From Nakamurella silvestris (GTDB lineage: Bacteria > Actinomycetota > Actinomycetes > Mycobacteriales > Nakamurellaceae), in contig QXCQ01000073.1 in NCBI GenBank assembly GCA_003576535.1, positions 1 through 55,847 of the forward strand: 55,847 nucleotides of DNA. The letters are read 5' to 3'. The position numbers were made by a program, and so were the translations under genes. Every line of letters begins with the position of its first letter. The first letter of the stretch is position 1. Positions 35,813-44,474 of this stretch are shown here, one piece after another. Under the pieces are notes generated by a model, which worked only from the letters and a program-made list of their open reading frames with translations, was not told the origin of the DNA and did not search any database.

Positions 35813-37345
35813 ATGAGCAGTGGAACAGCTATGACGGCGATCGACGAGGACCTTGGCCGACCGGATTCCGACGAAACAGATTCCAGAGCAACGGATGTCG
35901 ACGAATCGGCCGAGGCCGTCCCCGAGTCCCTCGACCCGGACAAACTCGCCGTCTGCCTGGAGATCCTCGGCCTGGTCCACCAGTTGCCGGAGGACCACCC
36001 CGACCACGTGACCGTGCGGCGGGCGACGGCCAAGATGTTCAAGTCGGTCAAGAACCATCGCCGGACCATCAAGCGTGACGCAGTCTCGGCCGCCGACAAG
36101 GCCGTCATCGAGGCGACCGCCACCGGCTCACCGAACCGGATCGACGACGAGACCCAGGGCATCCCGCTGGTCTCGAACGTCGCCGGCGCCTCCGCCGGGA
36201 CCCTGCTGCGCGCCCGCGCCTGTTACGTCTGCAAGACCCGGTACACCCAGGTCGACGCCTTCTACCATCAGCTCTGCCCGGACTGCGCCGCCCTGAACCG
36301 CTCGCGCCGCGACGCCCGGGTCGACCTGACCGGACGGCGCGCCCTGCTCACCGGCGGCCGGGCGAAGATCGGCATGTACATCGCCCTTCGTCTCCTGCGC
36401 GACGGCGCCCACACCACGATCACCACCCGATTCCCGAACGACGCCGTCCGTCGCTTCGCGGCCATGGACGACAGCGCCGACTGGCTGCACCGGCTGAAGA
36501 TCGTCGGCATCGACCTGCGCGATCCCGCCCAGGTGGTCAGCCTGGCCGATTCGGTCGCCGCCGCGGGTCCGTTGGACATCCTGATCAACAACGCCGCGCA
36601 GACGGTCCGGCGTTCGACCGGTTCCTACGCCCCGCTGGCCGCGGCCGAGGCCGCACCGCTGCCGGCCGGTCAGCTCCCCGAGATCGAGAGTTTCGGCCAC
36701 ACCAGTGACGCCCACCCGGCAGCCCTGGTCTCGGCGCTGCCAGGGCAGTCCCTGACCCCGCAGGCCATCACCGCCCTGGCACTGACGGCCGGTTCGGCCT
36801 CGGTGGACCGGATCGAGGCCGAGCTGGCCATCGACGCCGGCGGCCTGGTGCCCGATCTGGTCGACACCAACAGCTGGACCCAGGTGGTGCACGAGGTGGA
36901 CGCGCTGGAACTCCTCGAGGTCCAGCTGTGCAACCAGACCGCCCCGTTCATCCTGGTCAGTCGATTGCGCCCGGCCATGGCCGCGGCGGTTGCCCGGCGC
37001 AAGTACGTGGTCAACGTCTCCGCCATGGAGGGTCAGTTCAGCCGCGCCTACAAGGGTCCCGGCCACCCGCACACCAACATGGCCAAGGCCGCCTTGAACA
37101 TGCTGACCCGTACCAGCGCCCAGGAGATGCTCACCGACGGCATCCTGATGACCGCGGTCGACACCGGCTGGATCACCGACGAGCGGCCGCACACCACCAA
37201 GGTGCGGCTGGCCGAGGAGGGTTTCCACGCCCCGCTGGATCTGGTCGACGGCGCCGCCCGGGTGTACGACCCGATCGTTCGGGGCGAGGCCGGCGAGGAC
37301 CTCTACGGCTGCTTCCTGAAGGATTTCGAACGTAGCCCCTGGTAG
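35813..37345 (+). CDS. SDR-fold protein with N-terminal zinc-finger-like domain
   Basis: A 510-residue protein. Residues about 35-165 carry a helical region and four Cys in CxxC-x14-CxxC spacing (137, 140, 155, 158), a likely zinc site. The remainder is a short-chain dehydrogenase fold: nucleotide motif TGGRAKIG (180-187), LINNAAQT (257-264), Ser403 in VNVSAMEG, and Lys425. The usual active-site Tyr four residues before the Lys is Thr421, and about 95 residues are inserted between NNA and the Ser region. It may bind NAD(P) without standard SDR chemistry. ATG 35813 or 35831 could start it; neither has a strong ribosome site. Confidence 0.8.
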   Translation: MSSGTAMTAIDEDLGRPDSDETDSRATDVDESAEAVPESLDPDKLAVCLEILGLVHQLPEDHPDHVTVRRATAKMFKSVKNHRRTIKRDAVSAADKAVIEATATGSPNRIDDETQGIPLVSNVAGASAGTLLRARACYVCKTRYTQVDAFYHQLCPDCAALNRSRRDARVDLTGRRALLTGGRAKIGMYIALRLLRDGAHTTITTRFPNDAVRRFAAMDDSADWLHRLKIVGIDLRDPAQVVSLADSVAAAGPLDILINNAAQTVRRSTGSYAPLAAAEAAPLPAGQLPEIESFGHTSDAHPAALVSALPGQSLTPQAITALALTAGSASVDRIEAELAIDAGGLVPDLVDTNSWTQVVHEVDALELLEVQLCNQTAPFILVSRLRPAMAAAVARRKYVVNVSAMEGQFSRAYKGPGHPHTNMAKAALNMLTRTSAQEMLTDGILMTAVDTGWITDERPHTTKVRLAEEGFHAPLDLVDGAARVYDPIVRGEAGEDLYGCFLKDFERSPW

Positions 37346-37388
37346 AACCGGGAACGTCGGTGCCCGCCGCGACCGATTCCCCGATCGA

Positions 37389-37414
37389 GGAACTCCACCG
37401 CCGGTCCACCCGTT
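37389..37414 (+). promoter_or_regulatory. ECF-type promoter candidate for terB
   Basis: GGAACT, 16 bases, CGTT: the same layout as the candidate at 9525. It would give a leader of about 120 bases before the TerB gene. Confidence 0.4.
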
Positions 37415-37539
37415 CACGTCACGACGGCCCCGCCCCAGCGGTAGGGTCATCGGCGGGTGCGCCGCGAACCGGCGCATCCGTGCAATCGCGCCGGACGGCG
37501 CAGAACAATGTGTGCGCAGGCGAAAGATTGGGGCTCATC

Positions 37540-37995
37540 ATGGCTTTCTGGGACAACCTGAAGTCCAAGACACAGGATCTGAACTCTGGTCTCAAGACCA
37601 AGGTCGGGCAGTTCAAGAACAAGGATTTCGCGAACGCGAGCATGGCGATGTGCGCCTTGATCGCCGCGGCGGACGGCAGCATCGATCCGCAGGAGCGCAG
37701 CAAGACCGCCGCGCTCATCACCTCCAACGACGTGCTGTCGATCTTCCCGCCGGCCGAACTGCGGCAGACCTTCGACACCTACTGCGACAAGCTGCAGAAC
37801 GACTACGACTTCGGCAAGGTCGAGGTCATCGGTGTGATCAGCAAGCTGAAGAAGAAGCAGGATCAGGCCCGCGCGGTCCTGCAGATCGGCATCATCATCG
37901 GCGGCTCGGACGGCAACTTCGACGAGCACGAGCGCAAGGCCGTCAAGGAGGCCTGCTTCGCCGTGGGCATCGCCCCGGCCGAGTTCGACCTGTAA
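37540..37995 (+). CDS. terB: TerB-family (tellurite resistance) protein
   Basis: A 151-residue protein of the TerB fold. Two acidic metal-binding-like loops, AADGSIDPQE and GSDGNFDEHE, are placed symmetrically in the helical bundle, with VLQIGIIIGG between. It begins MAFWDNLKSKTQDLNSGLKTKVGQFKNKDFANASM. No terC, terD or terZ gene accompanies it, so a direct role in tellurite resistance is doubtful; envelope-stress function is possible. TGGGG precedes the ATG. A hairpin follows at 38022. Confidence 0.85.
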   Translation: MAFWDNLKSKTQDLNSGLKTKVGQFKNKDFANASMAMCALIAAADGSIDPQERSKTAALITSNDVLSIFPPAELRQTFDTYCDKLQNDYDFGKVEVIGVISKLKKKQDQARAVLQIGIIIGGSDGNFDEHERKAVKEACFAVGIAPAEFDL

Positions 37996-38021
37996 CCCGT
38001 CGGCACACCACACAGCACCAC

Positions 38022-38068
38022 CCACCAGGGCCCTGGATCCGCATCGTTGCGATCCGGGGCCCTGGTGG
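38022..38068 (+). terminator. Terminator hairpin after terB
   Basis: CCACCAGGGCCC (38022-38033) pairs with its complement ending at 38068, extended by GGATC/GATCC pairing with one bulge on each side; the loop is TCGT. Confidence 0.75.
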
Positions 38069-38133
38069 CACTGCGGTCGCCCAGCCCGTAGCCCGCAGAC
38101 CCGATCGGCCACCATCACCATGTTTGCCCCGTC

Positions 38134-38730
38134 ATGACTTCGATGCCCGTTCGCCGTACGTTCGCCCGGGGTCTGTGGCGGATCACCGGTTGGACCTTCG
38201 TCGGAGAGCCGCCGACCGAACCGGCCGGCATCCTCGTCGGTGCACCGCACACGTCGAACTGGGACTTCGTGGTGATGCTGGCCATCACCTGGAGGTCGGG
38301 GATCCATGCCCGGTTCCTGGCCAAGAAATCCCTGTTCGCCACACCCCTGGGCTTCCTGACCCGCGGGATGGGCGGCATCCCGGTGGACCGCGGCAACCCC
38401 GGTGGCCTGGTCGCCGAGCTGACGGCCCGGGTGGCCTCGGGTGAGCAGTTCTTCGTGGTCATCGCCGCCGAGGGCACCCGGTCCAGGGGTGAGTTCTGGA
38501 AGTCCGGTTTCTACCGCCTCGCGGTGGACTCGGGCCTGCCGATCTCCCTGGGGTTCGTGGATCGGAGCACCCGCACCGCCGGGTTCGGTCCGACCTTCCG
38601 TCCCAGCGGGGACGTGGCGGCGGACATGGACCTGGTGCGTGCCTTCTACGCCGACAAGGGTGGCATCCACTCGCGCAACCGCACCGAGGCCCGGCTCCGC
38701 GAGGAGCCGTCCGGTACGGAACCGACCTGA
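38134..38730 (+). CDS. 1-acyl-glycerol-3-phosphate acyltransferase family protein
   Basis: A 198-residue PlsC-type acyltransferase. The catalytic HxxxxD motif is PHTSNWDFV, followed by GGIPVDRGN and the substrate motif AAEGTRSRGEFWKSGFYRLA. It is shorter than full PlsC proteins and lacks clear membrane helices, as in the soluble-looking group common in bacteria. The acyl acceptor is not determinable. ATG 38134 is adopted. Confidence 0.88.
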   Translation: MTSMPVRRTFARGLWRITGWTFVGEPPTEPAGILVGAPHTSNWDFVVMLAITWRSGIHARFLAKKSLFATPLGFLTRGMGGIPVDRGNPGGLVAELTARVASGEQFFVVIAAEGTRSRGEFWKSGFYRLAVDSGLPISLGFVDRSTRTAGFGPTFRPSGDVAADMDLVRAFYADKGGIHSRNRTEARLREEPSGTEPT

Positions 38731-38863
38731 CCACCGTCCCGGTTCGCCGGACCGAGGCCGGGTAACGGTACTCACACGCCAGGAGTTGCCACCGGCCGCT
38801 CCGGCGGTGGAGGCTGGTATCCGCCCGTTTTCGGGTCCTACACACATTCGGGGAGTTCTGACG

Positions 38864-41224
38864 TTGTCCAGCGAGGAAATCAATCGCGAGCAGGAACATG
38901 TTTCCGTGCTCTACCGACGCCTGGACGAGATGCACCGCCAGACATCGCAGTTCCTGGCGAGTGCGCTGCGGGAGAGCGACGGCACCCCCGGCGGACTGAC
39001 CGAGCGCGACATCGCCACCGCCCGGCACGGCGAACGGCTCGCGGCCTACAGCGCCGCCGAGTACGGCCTGTGTTTCGGAAGGCTGGACTTCCAGGAGGGC
39101 CACAGCGCGCCGGAGTCGAACGGCACCGGGACCGGCGGCACCGCACCGGTCTACATCGGCCGGATCGGCATCTTCGACGACGAGTACGAGCCGATGCTGC
39201 TCGACTGGCGCGCCCCCTCGGCGCGGCCGTTCTACCTGGCGACCGCCGCCGCACCGCAGGGCGTTGCCCGGCGGCGGCACATCCGGACCAGCAAACGACT
39301 GGTCACCGGGATCGACGACGAGGTGCTCGACATCTCCCAGGTCCGCCCGGACTCCCATGTCGCCCTCACCGGTGAGGCGGCTCTGCTGTCCGCCCTCAAC
39401 GCCAACCGCACCGGGCGGATGGGCGACATCGTCGAGACGATCCAGGCCGAACAGGACCGCATCATCCGCGCCGACCACCACGGTGTGCTGGTCGTCCAGG
39501 GTGGGCCCGGCACCGGGAAAACCGCCGTGGCCCTGCACCGCGCGGCGTACCTGATGTACACCCACCGGGACCGCCTGGCCAACCGCGGGGTCCTGGTGGT
39601 CGGGCCGAACCCGACGTTCCTGAAGTACATCGAGCAGGTGCTGCCCTCTCTCGGTGAGACCGCAGTCTCGCTGGTCACGATGGGCACCCTGTTCCCCGGC
39701 GTCCGCGCCACCCTCACCGACTCCCCGACGGCCGCGGTGGTGAAGGGCCGGATCGGGATGGTGGACATCGTCGCCGCCGCCGTCCGGAACCGCCAGCTGG
39801 TCCCCGAGGACTCCCACCCCATCAGGTTCGAGAGCGAGGAGATCGCCCTGGACCGGGCGACCGCGGTCAATGCGCGCCGGCGCGCCCGTGCCTCCCGCCG
39901 CCCGCACAATCTCGCCCGGGCCGTGTTCACCCGGCACGTGATCGCCTCCCTCGCCCAGCAGTACGGCGACCTGGTCGGGGCGAACGTGCTCGACGGCCCG
40001 AGCCTGATGGACTCCGACGATCTCGAGGACGTGCGGCGGGAGATGTACGCCGACGCCGACATCGACCGCGTCATCGAGGAGTACTGGCCGGTCCTCAGCC
40101 CACAGGATCTGCTCAACGACCTGTACGCCGATGTCGACCAGATCGCCGCCGCCGCCAAGGATCTGACCCAGCAGGAGCGCGATTCGCTGCTGCGGGACCG
40201 CGACAGCGGTTGGTCCCCGGGGGATGTCCCCCTTCTTGACGAGGCAGCCGAACTGCTCGGTATCGACGAGCGCGCGGCGAAGGCCCTGGCCGACCGCGAA
40301 CGCCGGGCCGAGATCGATTACGCACAAGGTGTTCTGGACATCATCGAGGGCTCGCGTTCGGCTGACTTCGAGGATGACGCCGAGGAGGAGATGCTCTCCG
40401 CGGCCGACCTGATCGACGCCGACCAACTGGCCGATCGGCAGGATCACCAGCTGTACCTCTCCACCGCGGAGCGCGCGGCGGCCGATCGGGAATGGACCTA
40501 CGGTCACGTCATCGTCGACGAGGCCCAGGAGTTGTCGGCGATGGCCTGGCGCGCCGTGATGCGCCGTTCCCCCACCAGGTCGATGACCTTGGTGGGCGAT
40601 GTGGCACAGACCGGCGACCCGGCCGGCAGCACCTCGTGGTCGGAGGTGTTGGAGCCCTACCTGGGTGACCTCTGGCAGCTGGAGCATCTGACGGTCAACT
40701 ACCGCACCCCCAGCGAGATCACCGATGTCGCCGACCAGGTCCTCGCCTCCATCGACGCCGGTGCCACCCCTCCCCAGTCGGTGCGGTCGAGCGGCAGGCT
40801 GCCGTGGCAGCAAGGGGCCGACGCCGGGACAGTGGCGCAGACCGTGCTGGCCGAGGTGACCGACGAGTTCGAGCACCTCGACGGCGGCCGGATGGCAGTC
40901 CTTGCTCCCGAGCGCCGGCTCGCAGAACTGCGAACACTTCTGGCGGGCCTGACCTCTCGCGCAGCGGCCGGGAAGGAAACTGCTGCCGCGGTGGCCCCGG
41001 CCGGCACCGAGCTGGAGCAGGAGCTGGTGGTGCTCGGAGTGAACGAGGCCAAGGGTCTGGAGTTCGACTCGGTGGTCATCGTGGATCCACGGGGGATCGT
41101 CGACGAGTCCTCCCGCGGCCTGAACAACCTCTACGTCGCCCTGACCAGGCCGACCCAACGCCTCGGGGTCATCCACCTCGGCGATCTCCCGGCCGAGTTG
41201 GCGGGGCTGTCGGTGCGCCCGTGA
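38864..41224 (+). CDS. helD: HelD-like RNA polymerase recycling factor (UvrD-type ATPase)
   Basis: A 786-residue superfamily-1 NTPase of the HelD group, which pulls RNA polymerase off DNA. The N-terminal coiled coil (SSEEINREQEHVSVLYRRLDEM) enters the polymerase secondary channel in homologues. GRIGIFDDEYEPMLLDWRAP precedes Walker A GGPGTGKT (about residue 211), and Walker B is VIVDEAQEL. The C-terminal EAKGLEFDSV and YVALTRPTQRLGV are helicase motifs. The TTG at 38864 is chosen for GGGGAG 9 bases upstream. It overlaps the next gene by 4 bases (GTGA). No rifamycin-associated element is seen upstream. Confidence 0.9.
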   Translation: MSSEEINREQEHVSVLYRRLDEMHRQTSQFLASALRESDGTPGGLTERDIATARHGERLAAYSAAEYGLCFGRLDFQEGHSAPESNGTGTGGTAPVYIGRIGIFDDEYEPMLLDWRAPSARPFYLATAAAPQGVARRRHIRTSKRLVTGIDDEVLDISQVRPDSHVALTGEAALLSALNANRTGRMGDIVETIQAEQDRIIRADHHGVLVVQGGPGTGKTAVALHRAAYLMYTHRDRLANRGVLVVGPNPTFLKYIEQVLPSLGETAVSLVTMGTLFPGVRATLTDSPTAAVVKGRIGMVDIVAAAVRNRQLVPEDSHPIRFESEEIALDRATAVNARRRARASRRPHNLARAVFTRHVIASLAQQYGDLVGANVLDGPSLMDSDDLEDVRREMYADADIDRVIEEYWPVLSPQDLLNDLYADVDQIAAAAKDLTQQERDSLLRDRDSGWSPGDVPLLDEAAELLGIDERAAKALADRERRAEIDYAQGVLDIIEGSRSADFEDDAEEEMLSAADLIDADQLADRQDHQLYLSTAERAAADREWTYGHVIVDEAQELSAMAWRAVMRRSPTRSMTLVGDVAQTGDPAGSTSWSEVLEPYLGDLWQLEHLTVNYRTPSEITDVADQVLASIDAGATPPQSVRSSGRLPWQQGADAGTVAQTVLAEVTDEFEHLDGGRMAVLAPERRLAELRTLLAGLTSRAAAGKETAAAVAPAGTELEQELVVLGVNEAKGLEFDSVVIVDPRGIVDESSRGLNNLYVALTRPTQRLGVIHLGDLPAELAGLSVRP

Positions 41225-41769
41225 CCGGCTACGTCCTGCTGCTCCACGGGGTCAACGTCGGCGGGAACCGCAAGGTGCCGATGGCGGACCTGCGACAGGT
41301 GTTGGGCGATCTGGGGTTCCGGGATGTGGCCACCCATCTCAACAGCGGGAACGCGGTCTTCGGCACGGACCGGACGGATGTCAGGGCGTTGGTCTCGCAG
41401 ATCCACGCAGCCCTGGAACGGCAGCTGGGCCTGGACATCCAGCTCCAGCTGCGGACTGCTGCCCAGCTGGAGCAGGTCATCGCCGAGAACCCGCTGCCGG
41501 AGGCCACGGCTGAACCCGCTCGTTTCGTCGTGGTGTTCCTCGATCACGAGCTTCCCTCGAACGCCTTGGACTCCTTCGACGCCACCAGGTTCCCCGACGA
41601 GGTCGTCGCCGGCGGTGGTGGCCATCTGTATCTCTGGTACCGCAACGGCATCGGCACCTCGAAGTTGACCCTTGCCTCCCTCGGCAAGGAGATCAAGACC
41701 GCCGGCACCGCACGGAACTGGAACAGTGTGGAAAAGCTCCGGGCGATGGCGGCCGAGCGGGAGTCCTGA
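41221..41769 (+). CDS. DUF1697 family protein
   Basis: A 182-residue protein of a widespread family of unknown function. The pattern LLHGVNVGGNRKVPMADLRQVLGDLGFRDVATHLNSGNAVF at the N-terminus and RNWNSVEKLRAMA at the end is diagnostic. The GTG lies in the helD stop, so both are translated together. The link to HelD is probably local rather than functional. Confidence 0.9.
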   Translation: MTGYVLLLHGVNVGGNRKVPMADLRQVLGDLGFRDVATHLNSGNAVFGTDRTDVRALVSQIHAALERQLGLDIQLQLRTAAQLEQVIAENPLPEATAEPARFVVVFLDHELPSNALDSFDATRFPDEVVAGGGGHLYLWYRNGIGTSKLTLASLGKEIKTAGTARNWNSVEKLRAMAAERES

Positions 41770-41781
41770 AACCTGTTTCAG
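41766..41781. terminator. Short shared hairpin between convergent stops
   Basis: CTGAAAC-CT-GTTTCAG, 7 perfect pairs, overlaps the stop codons of both the DUF1697 gene and the converging HNH gene. Confidence 0.4.
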
Positions 41782-42359
41782 CGCTTGGCGTTCAGCACCA
41801 CCAGGTACTGGCCCCCACCCTGTTCGACGGCAGCGGTCACGGCGAGGTTCGGCGCCAGGCGCGAGATCCGATCGACCAGCCAATCAGCCGCGCGCTGGGC
41901 GTCGGAGGCGGAGACGCTGCGGGCCACCACTTCTCGACCACCCTTACGTTCGAGGCGCTCGACGGTGGTGAGGATGACCGCGGGCTCGGCGATGATCAGG
42001 TCGGCCGGCCAGGGGATGACCGGTTTGACCGCACCCCTCTTGGTGTTGCACCCGCGGTGGGCCAGTCTCTCCTCCCCCGCCTTGCTCCGCGCACCCTTGG
42101 TGGCCGCGTTGATGTTGTCGATACTGGGACCACGGGAGTCGTTCACCGACATGGTCGGATCCACCGGCTCGTCGCAGAGCCAACAACGCCAGCCCTCGCG
42201 TGCCCCGACCTCGTCGAGCCGGCTCATGTGCGCGGCCAGGTGGGTGCGGTGCCGGCGTTCGTCATGGGTCCTCCGGGGTGTTGGATGGTGCTGATCTCTC
42301 GGGTCGTGCGGGACTGCTCGATCCTGGTGGAACGGTGGGCATACCAACCGACCCGGCAA
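41778..42359 (-). CDS. HNH-type nuclease-like protein
   Basis: Up to 193 residues. The middle carries a zinc-knuckle HNH layout: GWRCWLCDEPVDP, then SIDNINAATKG, then RLAHRGCNTKRG. The first H of a canonical DH pair is replaced (D-N-I), so activity is uncertain. The C-terminal half (ADLIIAEPAVILTTVERLERK to the end) is an unrecognised small domain. The start is uncertain: TTG 42359 or 42347 keep the conserved-looking RTHLAAHMSRLDEVGAREGW, while ATG 42227 would cut it. It is divergent from the OGG-fold gene, with a 254-base gap. Confidence 0.65.
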   Translation of the reverse strand: MPGRLVCPPFHQDRAVPHDPRDQHHPTPRRTHDERRHRTHLAAHMSRLDEVGAREGWRCWLCDEPVDPTMSVNDSRGPSIDNINAATKGARSKAGEERLAHRGCNTKRGAVKPVIPWPADLIIAEPAVILTTVERLERKGGREVVARSVSASDAQRAADWLVDRISRLAPNLAVTAAVEQGGGQYLVVLNAKR

Positions 42360-42613
42360 AAAATCGTTCTCGCTCTCGTGCCGGCGGCGGTAGGTTCATC
42401 CCCGAGATCACCCTAAGGCAGTTCGACCAGCACTCCCAGCCATCGAAACGGTGCCCGAATCCCTCGCCAGTACCCCGGTCCGAGTGATTTAGGACGCTCC
42501 AGATCCCTCGGACAGATGATGATCAGGACCGTTGTGCAGGATCGTGTGTCACTGCCCACCGTTCGTGTCGCCCGAATTGCCCGTTTTAGCGATTCTTCCC
42601 TTATTCTCCGGAT

Positions 42614-43486
42614 ATGACTGACCACGCACAGCTACCGGAACCCGTTCTGGCCCTGTTCAGGGGGGCTGATCCTGCCCAGGTACCCGTGCAGGCCGGCATC
42701 GGCTGGAGCCGAAAGGCGTGGGGTCGGCTCGAGACCCATCAGGACCTGTTGAACCGGCTCGGATCGAGGATCACCCGGGAGGAGGTCACCGCCTACGCCC
42801 GGCAGATCGTCGACCCCCCGTCGGCCCTTGCCGCCTTCATCGTGGCCATGGTCTGGGGCCACGGACGGTCGGGGTACGGCCCGTTCCGCACCGCCAGGGT
42901 CATCAACGAGAACGGTGGCCAGGAGGTCCTCGGCGCGGAGCTGCTGTCGATCGCACAGACCTGCTTCACCCAGGGCGGCCTGGTGGCCTTCGGTGAGATC
43001 GCCGCCCGCCGGAAACAGGACAAGGGCTACCTCAAGCACCTCGGCCCGGCCTTCGGCACCAAGTACCTGTACTTCTGCACCAAGGCCGCGGCGACGAGCG
43101 GGGTACCGATCGCGCCGATCCTCGATGCCGTGGTCGCCCGCTGGTTCGAGGACCAGATCCCCGGCAGCCAGCTCCGCATCTGGTGGTGGGACGTGGAGAG
43201 CTACCAACAGTACGTCGACCAGATCACCTCGTGGGCGCAGATTCTCGGGGTGGAGATCGACATCATCGAGCAGCTGATCTTCGCCACCTCCGACCCGGAC
43301 GAGCGATCAGGAGCGGGCACGGGTCAATGGGACCGGATCGTTCCCCCGGCCCCGGACGCCGCCCACGCCCTAGCCGAACTGATCCGGGCGCTGCGGGACA
43401 CCGGTGACCCCGGGCTGCTGGAGCGGACCGCCGAACCCCTCGCCGCCCTCGACCGGATGATCAACGCCGCGACTGCGGTGAACTGA
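42614..43486 (+). CDS. OGG-fold (8-oxoguanine glycosylase-like) protein
   Basis: A 290-residue protein of the helix-hairpin-helix DNA glycosylase superfamily, OGG-fold subgroup. The characteristic segment VWGHGRSGYGPFRTARVI is followed by KGYLKHLGPAFGTKYLYFCTKAA, whose Lys would be the catalytic candidate, and ILDAVVARWFED. Members of this subgroup are poorly studied; some relatives act in phage defence. TATTCT lies 6 bases before the ATG, so the message may be leaderless. An Fpg/Nei glycosylase gene follows 63 bases later on the same strand. Confidence 0.75.
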   Translation: MTDHAQLPEPVLALFRGADPAQVPVQAGIGWSRKAWGRLETHQDLLNRLGSRITREEVTAYARQIVDPPSALAAFIVAMVWGHGRSGYGPFRTARVINENGGQEVLGAELLSIAQTCFTQGGLVAFGEIAARRKQDKGYLKHLGPAFGTKYLYFCTKAAATSGVPIAPILDAVVARWFEDQIPGSQLRIWWWDVESYQQYVDQITSWAQILGVEIDIIEQLIFATSDPDERSGAGTGQWDRIVPPAPDAAHALAELIRALRDTGDPGLLERTAEPLAALDRMINAATAVN

Positions 43487-43549
43487 CCCGTCGGGTCCCG
43501 CTCACCCACCCCCTCGCGGCCGGGCGTCACCTCGGGCACACTGTCCACC

Positions 43550-44416
43550 ATGCCCGAGCTTCCCGAGGTCACCGCGCTGGCCGCCTTCATCAACGAGCAC
43601 GGCGCGGGCCTGCAGATCACCTCAGCCAACCCGACATCGATGAACCTGCTCTCGACGGTCTCCCCCGCTCCGTCCGATCTGGTCGGCGGGACACTCCGGG
43701 GCGCCGATCGCCACGGCAAGTACCTCGATCTGATCGTGGACACCACCTCCGGCCGGGTCGTACACCTCATCGTGCACCTGGCGCGGGCCGGCTGGCTCCG
43801 CTGGTCGGACAAGATGCCGGCCACCATCCCCAAGATGGGTGGGCCGATCGCCTTCCGGATGCGGCTGTCGAACGGCTCCGGTTTCGACATCACCGAGGCC
43901 GGCACCAAGAAGTCGGTGACGGCCTGGGTGGTCGAGAACCCCCAGGAGGTCCCGCGTATCCCGCTGCTCGGGCCCGATGCCCTCGCCGTCTCCGAGGCCG
44001 ATTTCCACCGGGTGATCGGCGCGACCACCGCACGCCTGAAGACGGTGCTGGTGGACCAGCACGTCATCGCCGGCATCGGCAACGCCTACTCCGACGAGAT
44101 CCTGCACGCAGCGAAACTGTCCCCGTTCGCCACCGGGAAGAAACTCACCCCCGACGCCCTGACCCGGCTGTACCAGGCGATGCGAACGATCCTGGATGCC
44201 GCGGTGGCGCGGTCGGTGGGCCAGGAGGCCGCGCGCCTGAAGGGGGAGAAACGATCCGGGTTGAACGTGCACGGACGGGCCGGAATCCCCTGCCCGGTGT
44301 GCGGTGACACAGTGGCTCAGGTGGAACTCGCCGACCGGTCCTTCCAGTACTGCCCCACCTGCCAGACCGGCGGCAAGAAGCTCGCCGACCGGGCCATGTC
44401 CCGGCTGTTGAAGTAG
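43550..44416 (+). CDS. Fpg/Nei-family DNA glycosylase
   Basis: A 288-residue base-excision enzyme. The N-terminal catalytic Pro2-Glu3 (MPELPEV), the beta-hairpin Lys in DRHGKYLDL, the H2TH region (VDQHVIAGIGNAYSDEILHAAKLSPF) and the C-terminal zinc finger CPVCGDTV...YCPTCQ are all complete. Whether oxidised purines (Fpg) or pyrimidines (Nei) are preferred cannot be decided. There is no clear ribosome site; CACACT lies 7 bases before the ATG. Confidence 0.92.
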   Translation: MPELPEVTALAAFINEHGAGLQITSANPTSMNLLSTVSPAPSDLVGGTLRGADRHGKYLDLIVDTTSGRVVHLIVHLARAGWLRWSDKMPATIPKMGGPIAFRMRLSNGSGFDITEAGTKKSVTAWVVENPQEVPRIPLLGPDALAVSEADFHRVIGATTARLKTVLVDQHVIAGIGNAYSDEILHAAKLSPFATGKKLTPDALTRLYQAMRTILDAAVARSVGQEAARLKGEKRSGLNVHGRAGIPCPVCGDTVAQVELADRSFQYCPTCQTGGKKLADRAMSRLLK

Positions 44417-44474
44417 GACAGGAACCACGTCGGATCGCGCGCGCGGTGTTCGCACCCGGGCCGGGCCTGAGAGG

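Noticed and set aside
38760-38863. Rifamycin-associated element upstream of helD
   Set aside because: No GGGGCTTGC-type inverted repeat could be found, so a HelR-type antibiotic-induced role is not supported.
42360-42613. Small gene in the gap before the OGG-fold gene
   Set aside because: Short frames exist, but none has a ribosome site or sensible composition; the gap is best read as a divergent promoter region.
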